A stretch of 52,885 nucleotides of DNA from UBA11524 sp964391995 (lineage in GTDB: Bacteria > Bacillota > Clostridia > Christensenellales > Aristaeellaceae). The translations under genes were made by a program, and so were the position numbers. The stretch spans positions 1-52,885 of the forward strand of contig CAYMOM010000001.1 of the NCBI GenBank assembly GCA_964391995.1, given 5' to 3'. The notes beneath the pieces were generated by a model that worked only from the letters and a program-made list of their open reading frames with translations, searched no databases and was not told the origin of the DNA. Positions 40,920 to 49,778 of the stretch are shown here, in pieces. Within the stretch, counting starts at the first letter, position 1. Every line of letters begins with the position of its first letter.

Positions 40920-42635
40920 TTAAGTTTCCGGCGTGGGGATGGGCACTTCAGTGGGTTCAGGGGTGGGTGTAGCCAGCTCCTGGGCGTAGAGCAGCTCCAG
41001 GGTCTTCACACTGGCAACCCCATCGGCAGAAAGGCCGTTATCCTTCTGGAAGGCCTTCACGGCGTTGACGGTGCCAGCCAGGTAGGTGCCGGAGCACTTG
41101 CCGCTGTAGTAGCCCAGGGCCGTCAGCTTTTTCTGCATCCAGTAAACGGCCTCGGAGGAATCGCCCTTCTTCAGCTTGGTCAGGGGCTGGGGCGGCTGTG
41201 CGCCGGGGACATAGATAGGCTCTGCCGTGGGCTGGGGCGTTTCCTTGGGCAGCATGTTCTTGTAGTTCAGCTCGGGCACAGCCAGTGAGGCCACCAGCTC
41301 CGGGTCAGCCGGCAGATCCTCGGTAATGGTCACCACGGTGCCCTGGCCGCAATTGTTGAAAATCCACTTGGCATCGGCCACCGTCAGGCGGATGCAGCCA
41401 TGGGAGGCACGCTTGCCCAGGTTTTTGTAGCTCTTCACAGACAAGTCCATGGTGTCCACCGTGTTGTAGATCACGGAGTGGAAGGCGATGGAAGCGTTGA
41501 TCTTCGTCCAGTACTGGGCATAGCTGCCCCAGGTGGGGAAGTAGCACCACCGGGCCGTGCGGCCGGAAAGCACCCAATCGCCCACATCGCTGGGGTTTTT
41601 CTTGGTGCCGGTGGAGCACAGCATCTGCCGGATAACCACGGTGTAATCGCCGTTTTCATCCCTGCCGTACACGGTGGTAACCTGGTTGGTCACATCCACA
41701 GTGATGGCAAAGGGTACAGGGGTGGGCGTGGGGGTAGGTCTGGGTGTATCCTCCGGGCCGATGATGTCAGCCGTATTGAAAAGCATGTTCCAGGTTTCCT
41801 GGCCCACAATGCTGTCTGCCTTCAGGCCGTTCTGGGTCTGGAAGGCCTTCACGGCATTGGCGGTGTGGCCCAGGAAATTGCCGCTGATAGGTCCGGTGTA
41901 GTAGCCCAGCTCCGTCAGGCGCTCCTGCAGCTGCTTCACCAGGGTGCCGGTGGAGTTCCGGGCCAGCTGCTTTTTGTAGGGCACCTCAGGCGCAGGGGTG
42001 GGCGTCAGCAGGCTTTCGTCCTCCACCACCTGAAAGGACAGGCTGTCCAGGTCGGGCACATCCGGCTCCGGGGTGGTTTCCACCACCGCATGGGCAGAAA
42101 GGGCGCCGCCGCCATACAAAAGGGCCTGGGTGTCCACATCCGCTTCGCCGGTGGCAGTTTCGCCCATTTTCTGCTGAAACTCCTTCACGGCGTTCCGGGT
42201 GCTGTCCAGGTAGTTGCCAGTGATTTTGCCGGTGTAGTAGCCCAGCTCCGTCAGGCGGGTCTGCAGGCGCTTCACATCCTCGCCGGAGGCACCGTAGGCC
42301 AGGGGGCGATACAGGGCAGCAAACAGCTCCGCCTGGGTTTTCGCATCGGCAATGCCGTTGCTTTCCAGGCCGAAATCCACCTGGAAGGCCTTGATGGCAG
42401 CCTGGGTGCTTTCACCATAGGTGCCGGAAATGCTGCCCTCGTAATAGTTCAGGTCAGCCAGGCGCTGCTGTAGCTCGCTGACATCGGCGCCCTCGTCCCC
42501 CAAGGCCAGCAGCCGGCTTTCGGTGCTTTCCAGCAGCACATGGCCCTCGTCATCCATGGGCACCATGTCCCCTTCGCCCAGGGCCAGGCAGGGCAGCAGC
42601 AGGCAAACCAGCGCAAGAAAAAGAAAGTGTTTCAT
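40920..42635 (-). CDS. Secreted L,D-transpeptidase with four peptidoglycan-binding repeats
   Basis: 571 residues from the ATG at 42635; the frame extends to 42665 but that lies next to the -10 box. Signal peptide 1-20. Peptidoglycan-binding type 1 repeats at about 50-108, 118-175 and 228-290 (LQxRLxxLGYYxGxIxG...AVKxFQ), a Pro/Thr linker, the YkuD catalytic domain (about 308-440) with AFHSVIY (His386) and SHGCIRL (Cys414), then a fourth binding repeat (about 490-550) and a Pro/Thr/Glu tail. It forms 3-3 cross-links or attaches proteins to the wall. Binding repeats on both sides of the catalytic domain are less common. Confidence 0.93.
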   Translation of the reverse strand: MKHFLFLALVCLLLPCLALGEGDMVPMDDEGHVLLESTESRLLALGDEGADVSELQQRLADLNYYEGSISGTYGESTQAAIKAFQVDFGLESNGIADAKTQAELFAALYRPLAYGASGEDVKRLQTRLTELGYYTGKITGNYLDSTRNAVKEFQQKMGETATGEADVDTQALLYGGGALSAHAVVETTPEPDVPDLDSLSFQVVEDESLLTPTPAPEVPYKKQLARNSTGTLVKQLQERLTELGYYTGPISGNFLGHTANAVKAFQTQNGLKADSIVGQETWNMLFNTADIIGPEDTPRPTPTPTPVPFAITVDVTNQVTTVYGRDENGDYTVVIRQMLCSTGTKKNPSDVGDWVLSGRTARWCYFPTWGSYAQYWTKINASIAFHSVIYNTVDTMDLSVKSYKNLGKRASHGCIRLTVADAKWIFNNCGQGTVVTITEDLPADPELVASLAVPELNYKNMLPKETPQPTAEPIYVPGAQPPQPLTKLKKGDSSEAVYWMQKKLTALGYYSGKCSGTYLAGTVNAVKAFQKDNGLSADGVASVKTLELLYAQELATPTPEPTEVPIPTPET

Positions 42636-42668
42636 ATCGTCACCCCGGTTGGAAAATCGCATCAACTT

Positions 42669-42697
42669 ATTATAGTAGCACCGTTCAAATATTGCAA
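42669..42697 (-). promoter_or_regulatory. Sigma-A promoter of L,D-transpeptidase
   Basis: TTGCAA (42692-42697), 17 bases, TATAAT (42669-42674) on the minus strand. Confidence 0.88.
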
Positions 42698-42781
42698 GAG
42701 TTTTGCAGAACTTTTACAGAAAAAGCAGTATTTCCAGCATCCCAGCCCGCAGCAGACGGGTGCTCCCCTGCCCTTTTGCGT

Positions 42782-42831
42782 AAAAAAGGCGCCCCGCTTG
42801 CAGGCATACCGGCTGCTGCAAACGGGGCGCC
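42782..42831 (-). terminator. Intrinsic terminator after DUF3899 gene
   Basis: CGGCGCCCCG...CGGGGCGCC with an internal TTGCAG...CTGCAA pairing, followed by TTTTTTA on the minus strand. Ends the opp operon transcript. Confidence 0.88.
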
Positions 42832-42857
42832 GTATTTTGCTGTTCAGCGCGAACGCT

Positions 42858-43274
42858 TTACATGCTGAAACCGCTGTAATAGGCCGTGCTCCAGTAACAG
42901 GACAGGGCGATTCCGATGGCAAGGAAGGCCAGCCCGGGCAACAGCACATAGCGCACGCCGCCCTTTTTGGCCTTAGCCATCTTGCGCGCCCGGTAATCAG
43001 CATAGACTTCATGCTTTGCCCGGCCCATGGGGATCAGGGAAAGGACAGCATTTCGGATGACAAACCCAATACCGATCAGCCCACCCTCGCCGCTGATAAA
43101 CATCATGCCCGCAAAGAGCGTCATCAGCACACCCGGAACAAAGAAGGCATCGGCCAGAATCTGCACGTTGACCGATGGGCTTTCGCTGAAAAACCCCTTG
43201 GACATAACCACCAGGAAGGCCATCAGCAACTCAACGCCAATGCTGACCGCGTATTTTTTCCATGATGCTTTCAT
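42858..43274 (-). CDS. Membrane protein, DUF3899-like
   Basis: 138 residues with three membrane helices (about 10-28, 42-72, 112-130). The arrangement SESPSVNVQILADAFFVPGVLMTLFAGMMFISGEGGLIGIGF resembles DUF3899 membrane proteins. It starts 31 bases after oppF with no terminator between, so it is probably the last gene of the opp operon. Function unknown; a role in the transporter is possible but only by position. Confidence 0.75.
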   Translation of the reverse strand: MKASWKKYAVSIGVELLMAFLVVMSKGFFSESPSVNVQILADAFFVPGVLMTLFAGMMFISGEGGLIGIGFVIRNAVLSLIPMGRAKHEVYADYRARKMAKAKKGGVRYVLLPGLAFLAIGIALSCYWSTAYYSGFSM

Positions 43275-43305
43275 CGTCTGTTCACTGCTCCTGTCCGCTG
43301 CCCAG

Positions 43306-44562
43306 TTACTTCAGCTGCTGCCGGTATTTCGCCTCTTCCGCATCATTGCAGTTCACGAAATGGCCGGGAGCAATCTCCCGGAAGGAGGGCTTATCCACGG
43401 AATAATCATGCTCCGCAATGGGGTTATAGATGATTCTCGTGCGCTTCTTCTCATACACCGGATCGGGCAGCGGGATGGCGGAAAGAAGGGATTTGGTATA
43501 GGGATGCAGCGGATTTCTGAAAAGCTCGTCCGAATCCGCCAGCTCCACCATCTTGCCAAAGTACATCACGCCGATCCGGTCGGAGAAATACTTGACCACC
43601 GAAAGATCGTGGGCAATGAAAAGGATGGTCAGGCCCAGGCGCTCTCTCAGGTCGTTGAGCAGGTTGATTACCTGCGCCTGAATGGACACGTCCAGCGCGG
43701 AAACAGGCTCATCGGCAATGATCATTTCGGGCTGCATGATCACCGCCCGGGCAATGCCGATGCGCTGGCGCTGACCGCCGGAGAACTCGTGGGGATAGCG
43801 ATCCGCATGCTCGCGCACCAGGCCTGCCATCTCCAGAATCTCATAGACCTTTTCGTTGATGTAGTCCTTATCGGTAATGCCCTTGATGACCAGGCCTTCG
43901 GCAATAATGTCGCGGACGGTCATGCGGGGATCCAGCGAGGCGATGGGATCCTGGAAGATCATCTGGATCTGTGTAATCAGCTTGGTGTTCTTGGCCACGC
44001 GGCAGCGATTCTGATATTCGCTCTTCAGCTGCTTCAGCTTTTCAGGATCATTGGCAGCGGCCTTCAGCTTGGGGGTATATTCATCCTCCAGTTCCTTGAG
44101 CAGGGTGGCCACGTGCCGCTTGTCCACATCCTTATTGCTGGCCTTGGCCTCCCGGATCAGGGCGCGGTTTTCGGCAATGATCCTGTCCCGCTCCTCCTGA
44201 ATCTTTTTAATTTCAGCCTGCACCTGGGGCTTTTTGGCGGCATCCGCCTTTGCTTCGCTCTGAAGCTCCTTGATCCTGGCGGAGGCATCGGCCCGGGCGG
44301 TGGCGATGGCATCCTGATAGGAGCGGATGCCGGCGCTGATGCGCTCGCCCTTAAAGTAAACATTGCCGGAGGTAATGTCATACAGCTTGATGATGGAGCG
44401 TCCGGTCGTGGTCTTGCCGCAGCCGGATTCACCCACCAGGCCGAAGGATTCACCCTTCCTGATCTCAAAGCTCACATCATCCACGGCCTTCAGATCCTTG
44501 CGGCCCAGACGAAAATACTGGCAAAGGTGATCCACCTTCAGAAGTACTTCACGATTCTCCAT
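43306..44562 (-). CDS. oppF: Oligopeptide ABC transporter ATPase OppF with internal helical insertion
   Basis: 418 residues, against about 320 for usual OppF. Walker A GESGCGKT (44-51), Q-loop FQDP (203-206), signature SGGQRQR (261-267), Walker B IIADEP (281-286), H-loop His318, and the Opp C-terminal domain with HPYTKSLLSAIP. About 120 residues (roughly 77-196), Lys/Glu/Ala-rich and predicted coiled-coil, are inserted between Walker A and the Q-loop, where families normally have about 40. All catalytic motifs are intact, so ATPase activity is expected. Overlaps the end of oppD by 14 bases. Confidence 0.92.
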   Translation of the reverse strand: MENREVLLKVDHLCQYFRLGRKDLKAVDDVSFEIRKGESFGLVGESGCGKTTTGRSIIKLYDITSGNVYFKGERISAGIRSYQDAIATARADASARIKELQSEAKADAAKKPQVQAEIKKIQEERDRIIAENRALIREAKASNKDVDKRHVATLLKELEDEYTPKLKAAANDPEKLKQLKSEYQNRCRVAKNTKLITQIQMIFQDPIASLDPRMTVRDIIAEGLVIKGITDKDYINEKVYEILEMAGLVREHADRYPHEFSGGQRQRIGIARAVIMQPEMIIADEPVSALDVSIQAQVINLLNDLRERLGLTILFIAHDLSVVKYFSDRIGVMYFGKMVELADSDELFRNPLHPYTKSLLSAIPLPDPVYEKKRTRIIYNPIAEHDYSVDKPSFREIAPGHFVNCNDAEEAKYRQQLK

Positions 44563-46783
44563 TTTCGGCCCACCTCTCTTTCATCCGCCGGATACGCTCG
44601 GTAATGATCTTGGGCACCTCCACCTTGGGCGCATCGGGATGGAGCAGCCAGGTGGCAGCATAATGCGTTGGAGAAACCTCATACATGGGCGGCTGCACCT
44701 CAAAATCGATTTCCAGGGCGTACTTGTTCCTTTCGGCAAAGGCATCACCCACAGGGGGATAGATCATGTTGGGCGGCGTGCCGGGGATGGCGTCCAGCTT
44801 CTCATTGGTATCCAGGTCGGGCATGGAGGACAGCAGCGCCCAGGTGTAGGGGTGCTGCGGGTTGTAGAAAACCTCTTCCGCCGTGCCATACTCCACAATC
44901 TTGCCGGCATACATCACGGCAATTCGATCCGCCATGTTGGCAACAACGCCCAGGTCATGGGTGATGAAAATGATGGAAAGATTGCGCTCCTTCTTCAGCC
45001 GGTTGATCAGCTCCAGAATCTGCGCCTGGATGGTCACGTCAAGGGCGGTGGTAGGCTCATCGCAGATGAGAATATCAGGGTTGGCAGAAAGCGCGATGGC
45101 GATCACGATGCGCTGGCGCATGCCGCCGGAGAATTCGAAGGGATACTGGCGGTAGCGCATTCTGGCCTCGGGAATGCCAACCTCCTCCATGAGCTTGATG
45201 GCCTTTTCCTTGGCGATGCGCTTGGTCAGCGTATAAACCACCTGGGAAGCCTTTTCCTTCAGGAAATCGATGATCTCCGTGCAGCGCTTGTCCGCATCAA
45301 AGTCACCAGCGGCAGCAATATCGGCCTCAAAGCGGTTCAGTACCCGGTTGAGGATGGAATCGATTGCGGCAATCTGCACCTCAGGCTCGATAACGGATTT
45401 GGGAACGATCTTCCAATCCACCTTCTTGCCCTTGGCCAGCAGTGCCTCGCGCTGCTTGGTCTGCCGGGCAAAGCGGGCCTCCTCCTTGGGGTTGTTCTTC
45501 AGATAGAAGAAGTATTTCTCCACTTCCCTTTCCAGCGCGCTGCCAAAGGTATACGCCACGCTGTCCTTAACGATGGCCAGAGGATCGATGGCGGCAGAAA
45601 CGCTGGCATTGACCTGCTTGCAGTGCTTTTCAGCATCCTGGGCGGTGAAGTTGCCGGCCTTGAAGAAGCTGCTGGCACGCTTGATTTCCTCCACGGCGGT
45701 CTTCTTGTTCTGAATCGTCTTGTCAAAGGAATACTGGATTGCCTTGCGCACCAGCACCATGAAGGAATCCATAAAGTCCTCGTCAAGGAACTTCACAGCC
45801 ATTTCATTGGCTTCGTCGGCAGGCATCTGGCTCAGGTCGCTGTTGGGGTGCTTCAGCACATAGTAACCAATGCGGAAGAAGTTATACAGGGGCAATTCCA
45901 GCATTTCCCGGGCGGTTTTTTCCAGCTCCTGGAGCTTTTCAGCCGTTTCGGGGGATGCCTCGTTCTTGGATGCGCCATTGCCCGCCAGCTTCCTGAAAAC
46001 TTCCAGGGTGGACACCTTGGCCCGCTCGGCTTTCAGGACGGTATCAATAGCCGCCAGGTGCTCCTTCAGCCGCGCGGCATAGCTGGAAATGAAGTAATGA
46101 TCCTTGATTTCCCGAAGCCTGCTCTTAATCAGGTTCAGGGAAGACACCACATCCACCTTCTGCCGGTTCTCGGTCATGAAGAGCAGATCCTCGATGGCGG
46201 AGATCATTTCCTCCGCGGCGGTGCGGGAATCATTATAGCTGTTTTCCAACTTGATGGCCTGGATGTTGAAGCTGTCGAAGGTCTTGATGAAATGATCCAC
46301 CTCGGCATCGGTGATGCTGTTCTTGGGATCCTCATGCAGGGCCTTTTTGATGGTTTCGGAAAGGATGGTCAGGGTCTTGTTGAAGGTCACGCGGCCTTCC
46401 TTGCGGTTGGCCTTGTTCTTCAGGAGCATGGCCTCGGTAATCTGCTTGCCGATGCGCATGATGGGGTTCAGGGAGGAAAGAGGATCCTGGAAGATCATGG
46501 CGATCTTGTCGCCGCGCAGCTTGTGCATTTCCTCCTCGGGGATGCGGGTCAGGTCCTGGCCGTCGTAGAGGATTTCGCCGCCCTCATAGATGGAGTTGCC
46601 GGCAGAAATGCCCATGATGGCCTTGGAAGTTACGGACTTGCCGGAGCCGGACTCGCCCACGATAGCCAGTGTTTCGCCCTTGTAGAGGTCGAAGGAGATG
46701 TCACGCACAGCCTGCACCTTGCCGGCATCTGTGCGGAAGGAGATTTTCAGATCATTGACGGACAGTTTAATCTCTTTATTCAT
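44549..46783 (-). CDS. oppD: Oligopeptide ABC transporter ATPase OppD with ~400-residue insertion
   Basis: 744 residues, about twice the usual 330-350. Walker A GESGSGKS (43-50), Q-loop FQDP (98-101), signature SGGMRQR (552-558), Walker B ILICDEP (571-577), H-loop His609, and the C-terminal Opp domain with HPYTWALLSSMP. Residues about 124-523 are an insertion in the helical subdomain, mostly alpha-helical and Lys/Glu-rich, with no motif I recognise. Flanking sequence (ITEAMLLKNK before, IAKEKAIKLMEEVGI after) joins into a normal OppD. Ribosome site GGAGG lies in the end of oppC. Confidence 0.93.
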   Translation of the reverse strand: MNKEIKLSVNDLKISFRTDAGKVQAVRDISFDLYKGETLAIVGESGSGKSVTSKAIMGISAGNSIYEGGEILYDGQDLTRIPEEEMHKLRGDKIAMIFQDPLSSLNPIMRIGKQITEAMLLKNKANRKEGRVTFNKTLTILSETIKKALHEDPKNSITDAEVDHFIKTFDSFNIQAIKLENSYNDSRTAAEEMISAIEDLLFMTENRQKVDVVSSLNLIKSRLREIKDHYFISSYAARLKEHLAAIDTVLKAERAKVSTLEVFRKLAGNGASKNEASPETAEKLQELEKTAREMLELPLYNFFRIGYYVLKHPNSDLSQMPADEANEMAVKFLDEDFMDSFMVLVRKAIQYSFDKTIQNKKTAVEEIKRASSFFKAGNFTAQDAEKHCKQVNASVSAAIDPLAIVKDSVAYTFGSALEREVEKYFFYLKNNPKEEARFARQTKQREALLAKGKKVDWKIVPKSVIEPEVQIAAIDSILNRVLNRFEADIAAAGDFDADKRCTEIIDFLKEKASQVVYTLTKRIAKEKAIKLMEEVGIPEARMRYRQYPFEFSGGMRQRIVIAIALSANPDILICDEPTTALDVTIQAQILELINRLKKERNLSIIFITHDLGVVANMADRIAVMYAGKIVEYGTAEEVFYNPQHPYTWALLSSMPDLDTNEKLDAIPGTPPNMIYPPVGDAFAERNKYALEIDFEVQPPMYEVSPTHYAATWLLHPDAPKVEVPKIITERIRRMKERWAENGES

Positions 46784-46785
46784 GC

Positions 46786-48372
46786 TTAATCCTCCGTTCC
46801 TCTCAGAGAAGGATTGAACGCATCGCGCAATCCGTTGCCGAACAGGTTAAAGCTCAGCATCAGCAGGATCAGGAACAGGCAGGGGAAGAGAGCCACATAG
46901 GCTGCATCGGCGGTGATGGATTGCTGGCCTGCCGCAATCAGCGTGCCCACAGAGGTGGTATTGCCTGCCTCCAGATTGATGATGCCCAGATAGGTAAGGC
47001 TGGTTTCGGAGTAAATCATGCCGGGGATCACCAGCGCGGCGCTGGTCACGATGGTGCCAAGGCCGTTGGGGAAAATGTGCTTGAACATGATGCGGGAATC
47101 CCGGGCGCCCAGCGTTCTTGCCGCCAGAACGTATTCCTGGTTCTTGAAGCGGTAGAACTGCATGCGTGTGGTGCCTGCCATGCCAATCCAGCCTGTGACA
47201 AAGAAGGCTATAAACAGCACCAGCGCCTGGCTGGAAGCGCCCATATGATACTTGAGCAGGGTGATGACGATCATGGTGGGCACGGAACCCAGAATATCTG
47301 CGATGCGCTCCATATACAGGTCAACCCTGCCGCCGCTGTAGCCGGAAATGGAGCCCCAGATTACGCCCACAATGAAATTGACAACTGCAACAACCGTGGC
47401 AAACACGAAAGAGAAGCGTGCGCCATAGGCCAGGCAGGCGAAGATATCCTTGCCGGTCTGGGTGGTACCGAAGATGAACGTAGGCTCCGTAATGCCGTCC
47501 TTGAGCACCTCGGTATGCTGATAGATATAGTATTCGTAATACTCGGCACGAACCTCAATACCGCCGTCCACCTTGCGGCCGTAGGCGTAGTAGTAGGTCT
47601 TGCCCTTATCCTGGATGCCGTTTTCGCCCTCAATGCGCAGGGAATTGTACTCCGGGATGGAGGTGCTGGCCTTGCCATCTTCGTACCGCCAATAGTTGTT
47701 GACGATGTTCCCTTCCTTGTCCAGCTTGGGCCGGACAACGGAGGCCTTGGCGTTTTCCAGCTTATAGTAGATATTGGCATCGTACTTGTTCTTTTCCAGG
47801 CTCGGCCTGTCCGAAACCTTGACGATGGGATAGAGCACCTGCCGGCCCGTTCTCAGCTGATATTCCTGGATGGAATTGAATTCCTCGGTGGAGATGGTCT
47901 TATACTTGCCAAAGCCCACGCCATAATAGGTATCATAGCGATAGGTGTATTCCTTGCCATCCTCGCTGATGGTGTATTCGCCGTTCTTGATGACCTCTCT
48001 GCCCGTTTCAACGGCAATAGCCAGATCCTTCAGGTAGCCCACATAGCTGGTGGTCTTGCTCTTGCAGCCATCCCAGAAATTGATGTCGCTTTCGGCAAAG
48101 CAGTTCAGCTTGGGATAGGCATAGGCATAGACCATATCATAATAGGCAGGCTTAAAGGGGGTGAAGTAGGGTGCGATAAGCGCGAAAAGCACCAGCACGG
48201 CAATCACCGTGCCGCCGACCACGGCGCCCTTATTCCTGCTGAAGCGCTGGAAGGCACCCTGGAAATAGCTTACGGGCTTGGTTTCGAATTTGTTGTCGTG
48301 CAACAAATCATTTCTGGTAGCAAATCGAAGCTTTGAAACATCAATGTCCACGGGAATATTCTTCTTGTCCAT
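46786..48372 (-). CDS. oppC: Oligopeptide ABC transporter permease OppC with large extracytoplasmic insertion
   Basis: 528 residues, against about 300 usual. Cytoplasmic N-terminus, first membrane helix (about 50-70), then about 225 residues (75-298) outside the membrane, Tyr- and Lys-rich, before the normal FGTTQTGKDIFACLAYGARFS segment. The five remaining helices and the EAA loop (AARTLGARDSRIMFKHIFPNG) are standard. The inserted domain would face the binding protein OppA. Two bases after oppB. Confidence 0.92.
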   Translation of the reverse strand: MDKKNIPVDIDVSKLRFATRNDLLHDNKFETKPVSYFQGAFQRFSRNKGAVVGGTVIAVLVLFALIAPYFTPFKPAYYDMVYAYAYPKLNCFAESDINFWDGCKSKTTSYVGYLKDLAIAVETGREVIKNGEYTISEDGKEYTYRYDTYYGVGFGKYKTISTEEFNSIQEYQLRTGRQVLYPIVKVSDRPSLEKNKYDANIYYKLENAKASVVRPKLDKEGNIVNNYWRYEDGKASTSIPEYNSLRIEGENGIQDKGKTYYYAYGRKVDGGIEVRAEYYEYYIYQHTEVLKDGITEPTFIFGTTQTGKDIFACLAYGARFSFVFATVVAVVNFIVGVIWGSISGYSGGRVDLYMERIADILGSVPTMIVITLLKYHMGASSQALVLFIAFFVTGWIGMAGTTRMQFYRFKNQEYVLAARTLGARDSRIMFKHIFPNGLGTIVTSAALVIPGMIYSETSLTYLGIINLEAGNTTSVGTLIAAGQQSITADAAYVALFPCLFLILLMLSFNLFGNGLRDAFNPSLRGTED

Positions 48373-48374
48373 CT

Positions 48375-49382
48375 TTATTTCGCTCCCATTCTAATTCTCG
48401 GGTCAATGAAGCCGTAGCTGATATCGATTACGATACTGGCAGTCAGGCTGACCAAAGTGTAGAAGCCGGACAGCAGCATGAAGAAGTCATAGTCCTGGAA
48501 GGTAATGGAGTTCAGATACAGGCCGCCCACGCCGTTGATGCCGAACATTTTTTCAATGATCAGCGAGCCGGAAAGCACAGAAACGAACTCGCTCAGAATG
48601 GAGGGGAAAATGACCACCATGGAATTGCGCATGGCATGGCGGTAGATGGCCTGCCGCTTGGTGAGTCCCTTGGTTCTGGCCAGCAGCATAAATTCGCCGG
48701 TAAGCACCTCGGAAAGCTCGGCGCGGGTATAGCGGGCATATCCGGCAATGGAGCCCAGGCACAGCGCAAACACCGCGGGCAGCATGGAGCGGAACACAGG
48801 CCAGGAGAAATAATCGTTGCTGGTGGACATGGTTAACGGGAACCAGTTGAGCTTAAAGCAGAACACATACTGGATGATCAGCGCCAGTACGATGGAAGGT
48901 ACGGAAATCAGAAGAATAATGACAACGTTAATCAGCTGATCCTGCCATTTATTCTTTTTCAGCGCTGCGATGATGCCCAGCGCCAGGCCGATCGGCACAC
49001 CGATCAGGGTGGAATAGATGTTAATCAGAATCGTGGGTGGCAGATGCTTGACAAAGACCTGCCAGATATCCATGTTCAGATATTCGCCATAGGTGGTGGC
49101 GATGCCGAAATCGCCCTTGGTAATGATGCGGGAAAGATAGTTGCCAAACTGGAGGAAGATGGGCACCCGGTCGTAATTATAGACGCCGTTGGCACCCTTC
49201 CGGATGTTGGTAATCCAGCCGCGGCCCTCCAGGGTTTTCATGACAACCTCGGGATCCTGGCCGGGCAGTGCGGTGGTGGGGATGGGCAGGAGTTTGATCA
49301 GGACGAAGCTCATCGTGAAGATGATGCTGAATGTAAGCAGCATCAAGCCCAAGCGCTTCGACACATATTTAAACATATACAT
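48375..49382 (-). CDS. oppB: Oligopeptide ABC transporter permease OppB
   Basis: 335 residues from the ATG at 49382 (GAGGAG 8 bases upstream), normal length. Six membrane helices, with the long first periplasmic loop and the EAA loop ARTKGLTKRQAIYRHAMRNS. It pairs with OppC to form the channel. The gap to oppA (396 bases) holds a terminator-like hairpin and no promoter, so expression depends on read-through from oppA. Confidence 0.94.
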   Translation of the reverse strand: MYMFKYVSKRLGLMLLTFSIIFTMSFVLIKLLPIPTTALPGQDPEVVMKTLEGRGWITNIRKGANGVYNYDRVPIFLQFGNYLSRIITKGDFGIATTYGEYLNMDIWQVFVKHLPPTILINIYSTLIGVPIGLALGIIAALKKNKWQDQLINVVIILLISVPSIVLALIIQYVFCFKLNWFPLTMSTSNDYFSWPVFRSMLPAVFALCLGSIAGYARYTRAELSEVLTGEFMLLARTKGLTKRQAIYRHAMRNSMVVIFPSILSEFVSVLSGSLIIEKMFGINGVGGLYLNSITFQDYDFFMLLSGFYTLVSLTASIVIDISYGFIDPRIRMGAK

Positions 49383-49438
49383 AGGTTTTTCTCCTCTGTT
49401 TTGTTGTTTTCCGTTTTTAGTGTCTGAGCCACATAGCA

Positions 49439-49488
49439 GCTGACAAAAAGGCGCTGCGTGAAGAATGCTTCTGTGCGCCGCCGTCAGC
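49439..49488 (-). terminator. Leaky terminator between oppA and oppB
   Basis: GGCGC-aca-GAAG-catt-CTTC-acgca-GCGCC followed by TTTTTG on the minus strand, about 60 bases before oppB, with outer GCTGAC/GTCAGC arms. No promoter is seen after it, so partial termination is likely. Confidence 0.8.
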
Positions 49489-49702
49489 CTGATGCTCAAT
49501 AACATTCAGTCCGTCCGATGCCGGTTGGCATTCCTTCGGCCCGATGCTCACAAACATCGAAATAGCTGCTGCTGCAGCCATTTTCTTGATCGGCCGCCTG
49601 GCTTTTTATCCGCGCGGCCATGGGATTTGCTGGTTGCTTCAGGGGGAGATACCTGTTTGCTGCGGTTGGGGGCGCCTGATGAATCTTTTTTTGACACATA
49701 TG

Positions 49703-49745
49703 CCGCAAACAAGCGGTGAGCGCAGAGGCCCACCGCCGTTTGCGG
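49703..49745 (-). other. Stem-loop after oppA
   Basis: CCGCAAACGGCGGTG ... CACCGCTTGTTTGCGG, 32 bases after the oppA stop, without a U-run. Probably protects the oppA message. The DNA between this and the leaky terminator shows no supported gene. Confidence 0.7.
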
Positions 49746-49778
49746 TCATTTCATCCGAGGGATGAAGAAGCCTTCAAA

